DNA of 7,887 bases from Vicinamibacteria bacterium (lineage in GTDB: Bacteria > Acidobacteriota > Vicinamibacteria > Fen-336 > JAGNNV01): NCBI GenBank assembly GCA_016650185.1, contig JAENWE010000275.1, positions 1-7,887 of the forward strand. The letters are read 5' to 3'. Positions 1 to 6,234 of this stretch are shown here, one piece after another. The position numbers and the translations under genes were made by a program. A model generated the notes under the pieces. That model was not told the origin of the DNA and made no database searches. It saw nothing but the letters and a program-made list of their open reading frames with translations. Each line of letters opens with the position of its first letter. Positions within the stretch are counted from its first letter, which is position 1.

Positions 1-183
1 ACCGAGCCTCTCCCGATCGACAGCCCGCTTTGGACCATGCCCAATGTGCTGGTGAGTCCCCACTCCGCGAGCACCAGTGATCGCGAGAACGGCCGCCTCA
101 CCGATTTGTTTTGCGAAAATCTCGGACGATTCCTTCGAGGCGAACCGCTCCGGAACGTCCTCGATGTGGAGCGGCTTTATTAG
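1..183 (+). CDS. D-2-hydroxyacid dehydrogenase, C-terminal end (5' truncated by window)
   Basis: An open frame runs from base 1 to a TAG at 181-183 and encodes 60 residues with no start codon in view, so the gene begins before the window. The visible part matches the C-terminal end of NAD(P)-dependent D-isomer-specific 2-hydroxyacid dehydrogenases (glyoxylate/hydroxypyruvate reductase and phosphoglycerate dehydrogenase superfamily). It has the segment SPLWTMPNVLVSPH, in which the histidine at visible residue 21 (codon 61-63) is the family's catalytic acid/base. The family tail ENLGRFLRGEPLRNVLD follows. These cytosolic enzymes reduce 2-keto acids to D-2-hydroxy acids or the reverse. Substrate cannot be inferred because the NAD-binding domain and the Arg/Glu catalytic residues are outside the window. 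The gene converges on the minus-strand permease gene and is unrelated to it by function as far as can be seen. Family is confident; specificity is unknown. Confidence 0.88.
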   Translation, partial: TEPLPIDSPLWTMPNVLVSPHSASTSDRENGRLTDLFCENLGRFLRGEPLRNVLDVERLY

Positions 184-187
184 ATCT

Positions 188-349
188 TCCCGGCCACACC
201 TTGTCGTGCCCTTCGTTCTCAGTGCACCACCAGGACTGGATGAGCTCGCGGTCGATACCCGGCGAATACCAGTAGACCGTGTCGTTGGTCGCTCCCCCGG
301 CTTTCGTGGGAAGGACCACCCAGGTCGAGCGCTCACCTGGATCTTCCTC
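188..349 (-). other. Coding-like fragment in the convergent gap, possible gene remnant
   Basis: The gap between the dehydrogenase stop (183) and the permease stop (364) has no complete gene. On the minus strand, the frame from about 349 down to 188 has a coding look: about 80% or more of codons end in G or C between roughly 328 and 191. The product is rich in Trp and Tyr, with segments such as STWVVLPTKAGGATNDTVYW and YSPGIDRELIQSWW. No ATG lies inside the gap in this frame; a GTG near 320 is the only plausible internal start. The frame stays open past 188 into the antisense of the dehydrogenase, where the coding look is lost. In the neighbouring frame a TAA falls at about 179-184. This fits a decayed gene, a frameshifted end, or chance. 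I do not recognise the family. No hairpin with a T-run that would act as a terminator is visible here. Confidence 0.25.
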
Positions 350-363
350 GGGGGGCCGCGGAG

Positions 364-1608
364 CTACTCGTAGCGGAGCGCTTCCACCGGGTCCAAGGCC
401 GCGGCCTTGCGGGCGGGCCACACGCCGGAGGCGATGCCCACACCCACCGAGACGATCAGTCCGGTGGCCACCGCCCAGGGTGGGATGGTCGCGGGGAGGC
501 CCGGCACCAGGAGCATCACCACCTGACTCACGAGCGCCGACACCACCAATCCCAGCACGCCGCCCATGGCGGTGAGAGTAATGGCCTCAAAGAGAAACTG
601 CCGGACGATGTCCCGGCGCTTGGCCCCCAATGCTTTCCGCACCCCGATTTCGTGCGTGCGCTCCGTGACGCTGACGAGCATGATGTTCATGACGCCGATC
701 CCGCCGACCATCAGGCCGACCGCCGAGATGGCGATGGTGATCAGTCCGATGGCGGCGGTGATCCGATCGAACTGCTCTATGAACTTGTCAGCGGTTGAAA
801 GATCGAAGTCCGAGTCCTGACGCGCCCGCAGTCCACGCCGCCGGCGCAGAACGTCCTCGACCTCATCCAGGGCGGTCAATACCTGCCCGCTCTGGGCGCG
901 GATCACCAGCATCACGTTCCGGACCCGGGGCTCCATCTTGCGGATGGTGCGAAAGGGAATCAAGATGGCGTTGTCCTCTTCGTTCTCACCGAGGAATCCC
1001 GACTTGCGTTTTTCCAGAACCCCGACGATCCGGAAGATGTGGCCGGCCATGACCACCTCCGTTCCCGCGATGTCGCGCTTGTGGGGGAAGAGCGCCTCGG
1101 CCGCGTTGACGCCGATGACCATCACGTTGCGCTTGTGCTCGTCGTCGGCGTCCGTGAAAAAGCGGCCCTCGCTCAGGCCGAGGTTCGTCACCGACCCGTA
1201 GTTGGCCGAGACGCCTTGAAGCTGTCCGTCGTTGTACTTTGCACCCTGGTAGACAATTGTCCGGTTGATGCTCCAGGCCCAGGCCGCGTTGGCCACGTCC
1301 GCGACCGCTGGCGCCTGCTCGCGGATGGCCACACCGTCGTCCGGCACCAGGGGCTTTCGCTTGTACTCGGCCCGGTCGCGCGGCCCCAGGCGCGGGCCGG
1401 TGGAGAGGTGAAAGGCGTAGATGTTGTTGGTGCCGTATTCCTCGATGGAGGCGACCATGCTGGCGCGCATGCCGGTGAGGATGGACGCGACCACCACCAC
1501 CACTACCACGCCGATAACGATGCCGAGGATGGTGAGAGCGCTGCGCAGTTTGTGTGAGCGAACGTTCTCTACCGCCATCCGAAGGGTTTCCGCGGGGATC
1601 AGCCTCAT
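364..1608 (-). CDS. MacB/FtsX-type ABC transporter permease (second of tandem pair)
   Basis: This encodes a 414-residue inner-membrane permease of the MacB/LolC/FtsX class, which moves substrates (lipoproteins, peptides, drugs) or transmits force across the envelope using a separate ATPase. The layout is the class's usual one: a first membrane helix at about residues 22-44, a periplasmic MacB-type domain at about 45-280, then three helices at about 284-314, 340-367 and 376-398. The FtsX signature GVMNIMLVSVTERTHEIG, followed by VRKALGAKRRDI, spans residues 305-333, and the C-terminus has the typical PARKAAALDPVEALRYE. The start is the ATG at 1608-1606: it follows an AAGGTG ribosome site by a short spacer and overlaps the upstream permease's TGA by one base, so the two are translationally coupled. 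An ATG further upstream would add 70 Arg/His-rich residues that overlap the neighbour and look non-coding. Helix 1 has a run of seven valines (34-40). There is no ATPase domain in the protein; the substrate is unknown. Confidence 0.93.
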   Translation of the reverse strand: MRLIPAETLRMAVENVRSHKLRSALTILGIVIGVVVVVVVASILTGMRASMVASIEEYGTNNIYAFHLSTGPRLGPRDRAEYKRKPLVPDDGVAIREQAPAVADVANAAWAWSINRTIVYQGAKYNDGQLQGVSANYGSVTNLGLSEGRFFTDADDEHKRNVMVIGVNAAEALFPHKRDIAGTEVVMAGHIFRIVGVLEKRKSGFLGENEEDNAILIPFRTIRKMEPRVRNVMLVIRAQSGQVLTALDEVEDVLRRRRGLRARQDSDFDLSTADKFIEQFDRITAAIGLITIAISAVGLMVGGIGVMNIMLVSVTERTHEIGVRKALGAKRRDIVRQFLFEAITLTAMGGVLGLVVSALVSQVVMLLVPGLPATIPPWAVATGLIVSVGVGIASGVWPARKAAALDPVEALRYE

Positions 1609-2855
1609 CAGTTCACCTTGTTGAGGGCGACCACGGGGTCGAGGCGCGACGCGCGCATGGCCGGGTAGATGCCGGCGAGAATGCCGATGGTGGTGGAAAC
1701 GAAAAGGGACAGAGCGATGTAGCCGATGGTGATCCTCATCGGTATCGGGGTGGTGGCGGTGACGAGCGTGGTGATGGCGGACGCGAACAGAAGGCCCAGC
1801 ACGCCGCCCAGTCCGCACAGGAGGGCCGACTCGATGAGGAACTGAACCAGGATCTCGCGCCGCTTGGCTCCGATGGCCTTGCGCAGTCCGATCTCGAATG
1901 TCCGCTCCGTGACGCTGACCAGCATGATGTTCATGACCACAATCCCGCCCACGATGAGAGAGATCAGGGTGATGGGTGTGACCACCATGGCGATGTTGCC
2001 GGTGAACTCATCGACGCCCGCGTTCACCTCTTGGACATTGATGAGGCCGAAGTCGTCTTCCTCGCCGGGCTTGAGGCGATGGCGAGAACGGAGCGCCACC
2101 CGGGCGTCGTCGATGGCGGGTTGAAAGGTATCGGCGCCCTTGGCCAGCCCATGGAGCCGGACGCTCTGCCTTCGCCCGTAGATCCGGCCGAAGGTTGAGA
2201 TGGGGAGATAAAGAGTGTTGTCGAAGGTCTGTCCGAACATCGATCCGCGTGCGGCCTCCACTCCTACGATGCGCAGCGGGTTTCCGCGGAGCTTGAGGGT
2301 CTGACCGATGGGATCTCGGCCCTCGAAGAATTTGTTGCGCACGTCCATGCCGATGACGCAGACGGCCATGGCGTGATCCACTTCATGGGGCAGCAGGAAA
2401 CGGCCTTCGGCCATGGTCTTGTCCTCGATCTGCCCCATGCTCGCGGTGACGCCGCTCACCTGCGTGCCGAAGAGGTCGAGGCCTTCGTGCTGGAGGTCCT
2501 GGCGGGCATCCATCTGCGCGCCGACTTCTTCACAGTTGATGCAGAGTCGCTCGATCCAGTCCATGTCCTTCCGCTCGAGGCGTTTGTTGCGCTTGTCCAT
2601 CTTCTGCCATTGCTCCTCGGTCATCCGGCCTGAGGATGCGACCCGCGCGATCATGAAATGGTTCGAGCCGAGCAGACGCGAGACCTGGTCCACCACATAG
2701 CTATTGAGCCCGCTGATCGAGGCCCCGACGACCACCACCGAGGCGACTCCGATGATGACCCCGATGAGGGTCAAAAACGCGCGCAGCTTGTGGGCGAAGA
2801 TCGACTGGATCGCGATTCGCAGTGCGTCCAGATAGAAGGCGGTCGACCGTCGCAT
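1608..2855 (-). CDS. MacB/FtsX-type ABC transporter permease (first of tandem pair)
   Basis: This encodes a 415-residue inner-membrane permease paralogous to its downstream neighbour. Helix 1 lies at about residues 24-46 (LTLIGVIIGVASVVVVGAS), a periplasmic MacB-type domain at about 50-285, and three helices at about 290-314, 340-365 and 376-398. The FtsX signature VVMNIMLVSVTERTFEIG, then LRKAIGAKRREI, is at residues 306-335, and the tail is YPAMRASRLDPVVALNKV. I chose the ATG at 2855 because it gives a length nearly equal to the paralogue (415 versus 414) and a typical short N-terminus before helix 1. A TTG at 2897 would add 14 residues; neither start has a strong ribosome site. The periplasmic domain holds a Cys-x-x-Cys at residues 105-108. 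The gene ends in a one-base overlap with the next permease, so the products are probably made together and may form a heterodimer (inference). No ATPase or fusion protein is encoded nearby. Confidence 0.9.
   Translation of the reverse strand: MRRSTAFYLDALRIAIQSIFAHKLRAFLTLIGVIIGVASVVVVGASISGLNSYVVDQVSRLLGSNHFMIARVASSGRMTEEQWQKMDKRNKRLERKDMDWIERLCINCEEVGAQMDARQDLQHEGLDLFGTQVSGVTASMGQIEDKTMAEGRFLLPHEVDHAMAVCVIGMDVRNKFFEGRDPIGQTLKLRGNPLRIVGVEAARGSMFGQTFDNTLYLPISTFGRIYGRRQSVRLHGLAKGADTFQPAIDDARVALRSRHRLKPGEEDDFGLINVQEVNAGVDEFTGNIAMVVTPITLISLIVGGIVVMNIMLVSVTERTFEIGLRKAIGAKRREILVQFLIESALLCGLGGVLGLLFASAITTLVTATTPIPMRITIGYIALSLFVSTTIGILAGIYPAMRASRLDPVVALNKVN
1614..1619 (-). promoter_or_regulatory. 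Ribosome binding site of the second permease
   Basis: AAGGTG on the minus strand, inside the last codons of the first permease gene, sits about seven bases (counted from AAGG) before the ATG at 1608. It decides the start of the second permease in favour of 1608 over the longer open frame that begins at 1818. Confidence 0.6.
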
Positions 2856-2916
2856 GATCTTCGTGGGCAGGCTAAAACCCGCCCGGATCTGCGTCAAGGC
2901 GCACGATCACGGGCTG

Positions 2917-3288
2917 CTAGACCCAGTTCGCGGCCATGTCCCCAATGACGGGGAGCCTGAATTCCTCGTTGTTGTTGGCTTTGATCATCATGAAGATCTG
3001 GGCGCCGAGCAGGGCCAGTCCCAGGGGCAGCCCGAGCAGGCTAATCAGCCCGCCGAGCGCTCCGAGCGCCATGCTGACCACCAGACTCGCGACCTGAAGG
3101 GCGAAGCCGCACACAAAACCCACTCCATGAAGGAGCAGGCTCTGATAAGCGTGGAATCTTACGAACTTGTTGTCCTTCTCGACCACCGCCGCCACAATCG
3201 AGAAAATGAAGCCGATGCAGCACGGCACGTTGCAAAGGAGGCCGCCGATATTAGGGGCCACGCCGAGGTTCGTCTGATTGTCGCTCAT
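2917..3288 (-). CDS. DUF4870/Tic20-like small integral membrane protein
   Basis: This is a 123-residue membrane protein with three predicted helices at about residues 13-36, 52-73 and 76-101. Two features identify the DUF4870 (Tic20-like) family: the motif EKDNKFVRFHAYQSLLL (37-53) after helix 1, and the C-terminal NNNEEFRLPVIGDMAANW. The family is common in bacteria and its biochemical role is not established. The length is usual for the family, so the gene looks intact. The ATG at 3288 is preferred over a TTG at 3306 because an AGGA ribosome site lies nine bases before it and the resulting MSDNQ start is typical. It sits 57 bases after the carboxypeptidase gene and 61 bases before the first permease ATG, all on one strand, so co-transcription is possible. 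The first helix carries a Cys cluster (LCNVPCC, residues 18-24), which is unusual but unexplained. Confidence 0.85.
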   Translation of the reverse strand: MSDNQTNLGVAPNIGGLLCNVPCCIGFIFSIVAAVVEKDNKFVRFHAYQSLLLHGVGFVCGFALQVASLVVSMALGALGGLISLLGLPLGLALLGAQIFMMIKANNNEEFRLPVIGDMAANWV

Positions 3289-3297
3289 GGCCAAGAA

Positions 3298-3301
3298 TCC
3301 T
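3298..3301 (-). promoter_or_regulatory. Ribosome binding site of the DUF4870-like gene
   Basis: AGGA on the minus strand is nine bases before the ATG at 3288. It supports that start over the TTG at 3306, which lies upstream of the AGGA. Confidence 0.5.
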
Positions 3302-3345
3302 AGCAAAGATCCACCAGCGGCAGCGGGGCAACTCTCGGGATAGTC

Positions 3346-4926
3346 TCAGCGGTTCATCTTCGCGCCGTTGACGAACTCGGCGATGTCGTGTTTCAGGGCC
3401 CTCAGGAGGTCGGGATGGGTGTACATCATGTGGCCGCCCTGGAAGTACTTGAGGCTGACCCGGTTCTTGTAGGTGTCCTCGTAGCCGAGGTGCGCGAATG
3501 TGTGCTCCGTCGCCGTGAAGGGCGTGGCCATGTCGTAGTAGCCGTTTGCGACCATGACTCTTAGGTACGGATTGTGGGCCATGGTGGTCCGGAGTTCGTC
3601 GAGCAAGTTCAGATAGCGGTTGCTGTAGGGCGCGTAGTTCCAGGGCTGCACCTGTCCGGACGTGTAGTAACGGGCATCGGACTCCCACTTGAGCTCGTCG
3701 CGGACGTAGTTGGAGAAGAGGGCGACGTAGGGGCCGGCCAGTGCGTCATTTGACGGGTCGTACTCCTGGAACTCGCCAGCGCCATCGGCGTCAAGGCCGG
3801 TATAGCGGGCGTCGAGCCGGCCGAGGGTGACCCCGCGATCGCGCAGAAGCTCCTTGCGGAACCGCGGATCGGTGACGCGCAGATTGGCCCTCATGACGAA
3901 GTCCGCGGAGAGGCCGGAGTAGCGCGCGACCTTCTCGGCGAGAGACTGCCGCTCCGCCATGGTGAGCCGATTGCCTTTCGCCAGGGCGGTGAGGTACTCG
4001 CCGAAAGCGAAGGAGCGGGCCTCATCGATCGCCTTCCGTTGATCCATTTCCTGGAGGTCTCTCGGGAGTTTCTTGTGATACCAGGCGATCGCGGTGAAGG
4101 AGGGGAGGAAGTTCGCGTAGGGGAGATCGTGACCGGCGGCATAGCCCTTCGAGAGATAGTCGAGGATCGATGAGACGAGGACGATTCCGTTCAGTTCGAC
4201 GCCGTGGCGCGACTGCAGCTCCTGGGCCACGCCCGCGGAGCGCATGGTGCCGTAGCTCTCGCCGAGCAGGAACTTGGGCGATGGCCAGCGCTTGAACTTG
4301 GTCAGGTACAGACGGATGAAGTCGGCCACGGACTCGATGTCGCCGGTGACCGAGGTGAACTGTTTCGAGTCCTCGCCCTCGGCCGCGCGCGAGAAGCCGG
4401 TCTGAATCGGATCGATCATGACGATGTCGGTGACATCCAGGGGCGAATCGTTGTTGGTCACGAGTTCGTAGGGCGGTCCCGGCTGGAAGCCCTCGGCCGC
4501 CATCTTCACGCGCTTTGGACCCATCAGCCCCATGTGCAGCCAGATGGCGGGCGAGCCCGGGCCCCCGTTGTACGAGAAGGTGATCGGCCGGGTCGCCGCC
4601 TCCTGGCCTTCGCGCGCATAGGCGACGAAGAACATGTGGCCGCGCGCCTTGCCGTTTGGATGTCGAAGCACGAGTGTGCCTGCGGTCGCGACGTAGCGGA
4701 TCTCGACCCCATCGATCTTCGTCACGTGAGATGTGGTGACGAGCTTGTCGTCCACGACCATGGACGGCGACGCAGGCGCCTTGTCGGCCGTGGCCAGCGC
4801 GCTTGCCGGGGCCGAGAGGGGAGCCACCTGCGGCCGCGAACGGGGAATACCGGGAGCCTGCGCGAGCGAAACCGCTGCGGGGGCAAGGAGAGCGAGCGCG
4901 GTGACCGTGATCAAGGAGTTCTTCAT
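3346..4926 (-). CDS. Secreted S10-family serine carboxypeptidase-like peptidase
   Basis: This encodes a 526-residue alpha/beta-hydrolase of peptidase family S10, whose members remove C-terminal amino acids from peptides. A Sec signal peptide is visible: MKNS, a hydrophobic stretch to about residue 21 and a likely cut in AVSLAQA near 22-24. It is followed by a Pro/Ala-rich linker to about 55, so the enzyme should act in the periplasm or outside the cell. All three catalytic positions are present: Ser224 in GESYG (222-226), Asp465 in NGYYD, and His499 in GGHMMY. The oxyanion-hole segment is NGGPGSP (120-126) where the family often has NGGPGSS. The Asn-rich helix region and the TGFSRA segment (176-181) also fit. 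The length is usual for bacterial S10 proteins. The start ATG at 4926 immediately precedes the signal peptide. It is the first gene of the minus-strand block and diverges from galactokinase. Peptide specificity cannot be read from the sequence. Confidence 0.94.
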   Translation of the reverse strand: MKNSLITVTALALLAPAAVSLAQAPGIPRSRPQVAPLSAPASALATADKAPASPSMVVDDKLVTTSHVTKIDGVEIRYVATAGTLVLRHPNGKARGHMFFVAYAREGQEAATRPITFSYNGGPGSPAIWLHMGLMGPKRVKMAAEGFQPGPPYELVTNNDSPLDVTDIVMIDPIQTGFSRAAEGEDSKQFTSVTGDIESVADFIRLYLTKFKRWPSPKFLLGESYGTMRSAGVAQELQSRHGVELNGIVLVSSILDYLSKGYAAGHDLPYANFLPSFTAIAWYHKKLPRDLQEMDQRKAIDEARSFAFGEYLTALAKGNRLTMAERQSLAEKVARYSGLSADFVMRANLRVTDPRFRKELLRDRGVTLGRLDARYTGLDADGAGEFQEYDPSNDALAGPYVALFSNYVRDELKWESDARYYTSGQVQPWNYAPYSNRYLNLLDELRTTMAHNPYLRVMVANGYYDMATPFTATEHTFAHLGYEDTYKNRVSLKYFQGGHMMYTHPDLLRALKHDIAEFVNGAKMNR

Positions 4927-4932
4927 CCCGGA

Positions 4933-4961
4933 AAGCTAGCGAGATCGGTGTGGCCGGTCAA
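4933..4961 (-). promoter_or_regulatory. Possible sigma-70-type promoter for the carboxypeptidase gene
   Basis: On the minus strand a TTGACC (-35-like, 5 of 6 consensus bases, at 4961-4956) is followed by a 17-base spacer and TAGCTT (-10-like, 3 of 6, at 4938-4933). The -10 element ends six bases before the ATG at 4926, so transcription would start at about the start codon, giving a leaderless message. This agrees with the lack of a ribosome site upstream of that ATG. The -10 match is weak, so this is tentative. Confidence 0.3.
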
Positions 4962-5007
4962 GCAGGGGTCCGGCGAACAAAGGCGTGGCAGACTCGGTCC
5001 CGCCCAT

Positions 5008-6174
5008 ATGTTTGAGCCAAAAGTCCCGCCGATTTCGCGCGCATCCGTGGTCCAGGGGTTTCGAAAGCGGTATGGCGCCGATCCGGAGAGTGTCGTGCGT
5101 GCGCCCGGGCGGGTGAATCTGATCGGGGAACATACGGACTACAACGATGGCTTTGTGATGCCGATGGCCATCGATCGATGGGTCTGGATGGGAATTCGGC
5201 GCCGGAACGACCGATGGGTGAGAGTGCGGTCCATCGACCTCGACGCCGAGTCGTCGTTCGCGCTGGGCGACCTTGAGGGCCCCGAGGGGGATTGGATCGA
5301 CTACGCGAAGGGCTTGGCCTGGGCGCTTGCTGAGGACTCTCATGTCCTCAGCGGATTCGACGCCCTGGTCTCAAGCAGCGTGCCCGTCGGCGCCGGCCTG
5401 TCATCGTCCGCGGCCTTCGAGATGGCGGTGGCGCGCGCCTTCGTCGCGGTTTCGGATATGGCCTGGGATCCCCTGGCGATGGCGCGGGCCGGGCAGCGGG
5501 CGGAAAACGAATGGGTTGGTGTGAACTGCGGGATCATGGATCAACTCATCTCGGCCGGCGGTCGGGCCGGGCATGCCATTCTGATCGACTGCCGATCTCT
5601 CGAGATGACGCCCGTGCCCTTGCCCCGACGAGTCGCGGTGGTTGTGCTCGATACGTCCACCCGCCGGGAACTGGCCGGCTCGGAGTACAACGATCGCAGG
5701 ACGCAGTGTTCGGCGGCCGCGGTGGCGTGCGGCGCAACCTCCTTGCGGGACGTAAGCCCGGCCCAACTAGACACGGAGCGCGCCGCGATGGGAGATGCCT
5801 CGTTCCGTCGTGCGCAACACGTCGTCTCCGAGACCAATAGAACGCTGAGCGCGGGAGACGCGATGCTTCGCGACGATGTCGCCGCCCTTGGCCGGCTCAT
5901 GAACGAAAGCCACCGGAGCCTCCGCGATGATTTCGAAGTGTCGACACCGGCGCTGGACGCCATGGTCGAAGCCGCGCGGGCGGCCCCAGGTTGTCTCGGC
6001 GCTCGGCTTACCGGCGCGGGCTTCGGAGGCTGCGTGGTGGCCCTGGTCGCCGCCGGCCAAGTCGAAGCCTTCGTTCCGCACGCGGGTAAGAGCTTCACCG
6101 CCGCCACCGGCCTCACACCCACCGCGTACCTCTGCGAGCCGGTCGCCGGCGCCGAGATCGCGGCCTCAGACTGA
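5008..6174 (+). CDS. galK: Galactokinase
   Basis: This encodes a 388-residue cytosolic GHMP-family kinase that phosphorylates D-galactose with ATP to galactose 1-phosphate, the first committed step of the Leloir pathway. The galactokinase signature GRVNLIGEHTDYNDGFVMP is at residues 34-52 and includes the sugar-binding Glu41, His42 and Asp44. The ATP-binding GHMP motif PVGAGLSSSAA is at 126-136. The catalytic Asp178 lies in CGIMDQL, and Tyr227 in SEYNDRR matches the conserved sugar-site tyrosine. The C-terminal GHMP motif is GARLTGAGFGGC (331-342). Length is close to the family norm of about 380-400. The ATG at 5008 is chosen because family alignment starts within about 30 residues of the signature; the frame stays open upstream to 4204, but that part is antisense to the carboxypeptidase. 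No clear ribosome site precedes the ATG. It lies 60 bases upstream of a sugar ABC permease on the same strand. Other GHMP sugar kinases are less likely given the exact signature. Confidence 0.95.
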   Translation: MFEPKVPPISRASVVQGFRKRYGADPESVVRAPGRVNLIGEHTDYNDGFVMPMAIDRWVWMGIRRRNDRWVRVRSIDLDAESSFALGDLEGPEGDWIDYAKGLAWALAEDSHVLSGFDALVSSSVPVGAGLSSSAAFEMAVARAFVAVSDMAWDPLAMARAGQRAENEWVGVNCGIMDQLISAGGRAGHAILIDCRSLEMTPVPLPRRVAVVVLDTSTRRELAGSEYNDRRTQCSAAAVACGATSLRDVSPAQLDTERAAMGDASFRRAQHVVSETNRTLSAGDAMLRDDVAALGRLMNESHRSLRDDFEVSTPALDAMVEAARAAPGCLGARLTGAGFGGCVVALVAAGQVEAFVPHAGKSFTAATGLTPTAYLCEPVAGAEIAASD

Positions 6175-6217
6175 GTATTGGCGCTGCCTCGCCGAACTCC
6201 CGCGCTTTTCTTGAACC

Positions 6218-6223
6218 GAGGGA
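6218..6223 (+). promoter_or_regulatory. Ribosome binding site of the sugar ABC permease
   Basis: GAGGGA lies 11 bases before the GTG at 6235 and 20 bases before the in-frame ATG at 6244. Spacing favours the GTG start. The 60-base gap between galK and the permease shows no terminator, so readthrough from galK is plausible. Confidence 0.5.
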
Positions 6224-6234
6224 ACTAAGCTCCC

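Noticed and set aside
363..374. Inverted repeat GCTAC-TC-GTAGC at the stop codon of the second permease, considered as a terminator
   Set aside because: A five-base stem with a two-base loop is too tight, and no T-run follows on either strand.
1609..1818. Upstream extension of the second permease by 70 residues from an ATG at 1818
   Set aside because: It overlaps the coding end of the first permease, is rich in His and Arg, and the ATG at 1608 has a good ribosome site and a typical FtsX N-terminus.
1554..2198. Plus-strand open frame antisense to the permease genes
   Set aside because: It has an Asp/Gly/His-rich composition with no recognisable domain, lies wholly opposite conserved permease motifs, and is a by-product of high GC content.
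4204..5007. Open frame continuing upstream of galactokinase, which would add 268 residues to its N-terminus
   Set aside because: This part is antisense to the well-supported carboxypeptidase gene, has low-complexity Arg/Gly/His-rich content typical of shadow frames, and the family's N-terminus fits the ATG at 5008.
6220..6234. Small hairpin GGGA...TCCC that would cover the ribosome site of the sugar permease
   Set aside because: A stem of only four pairs with a mismatch is expected by chance in such GC-rich DNA; no supporting riboswitch-like structure is visible.
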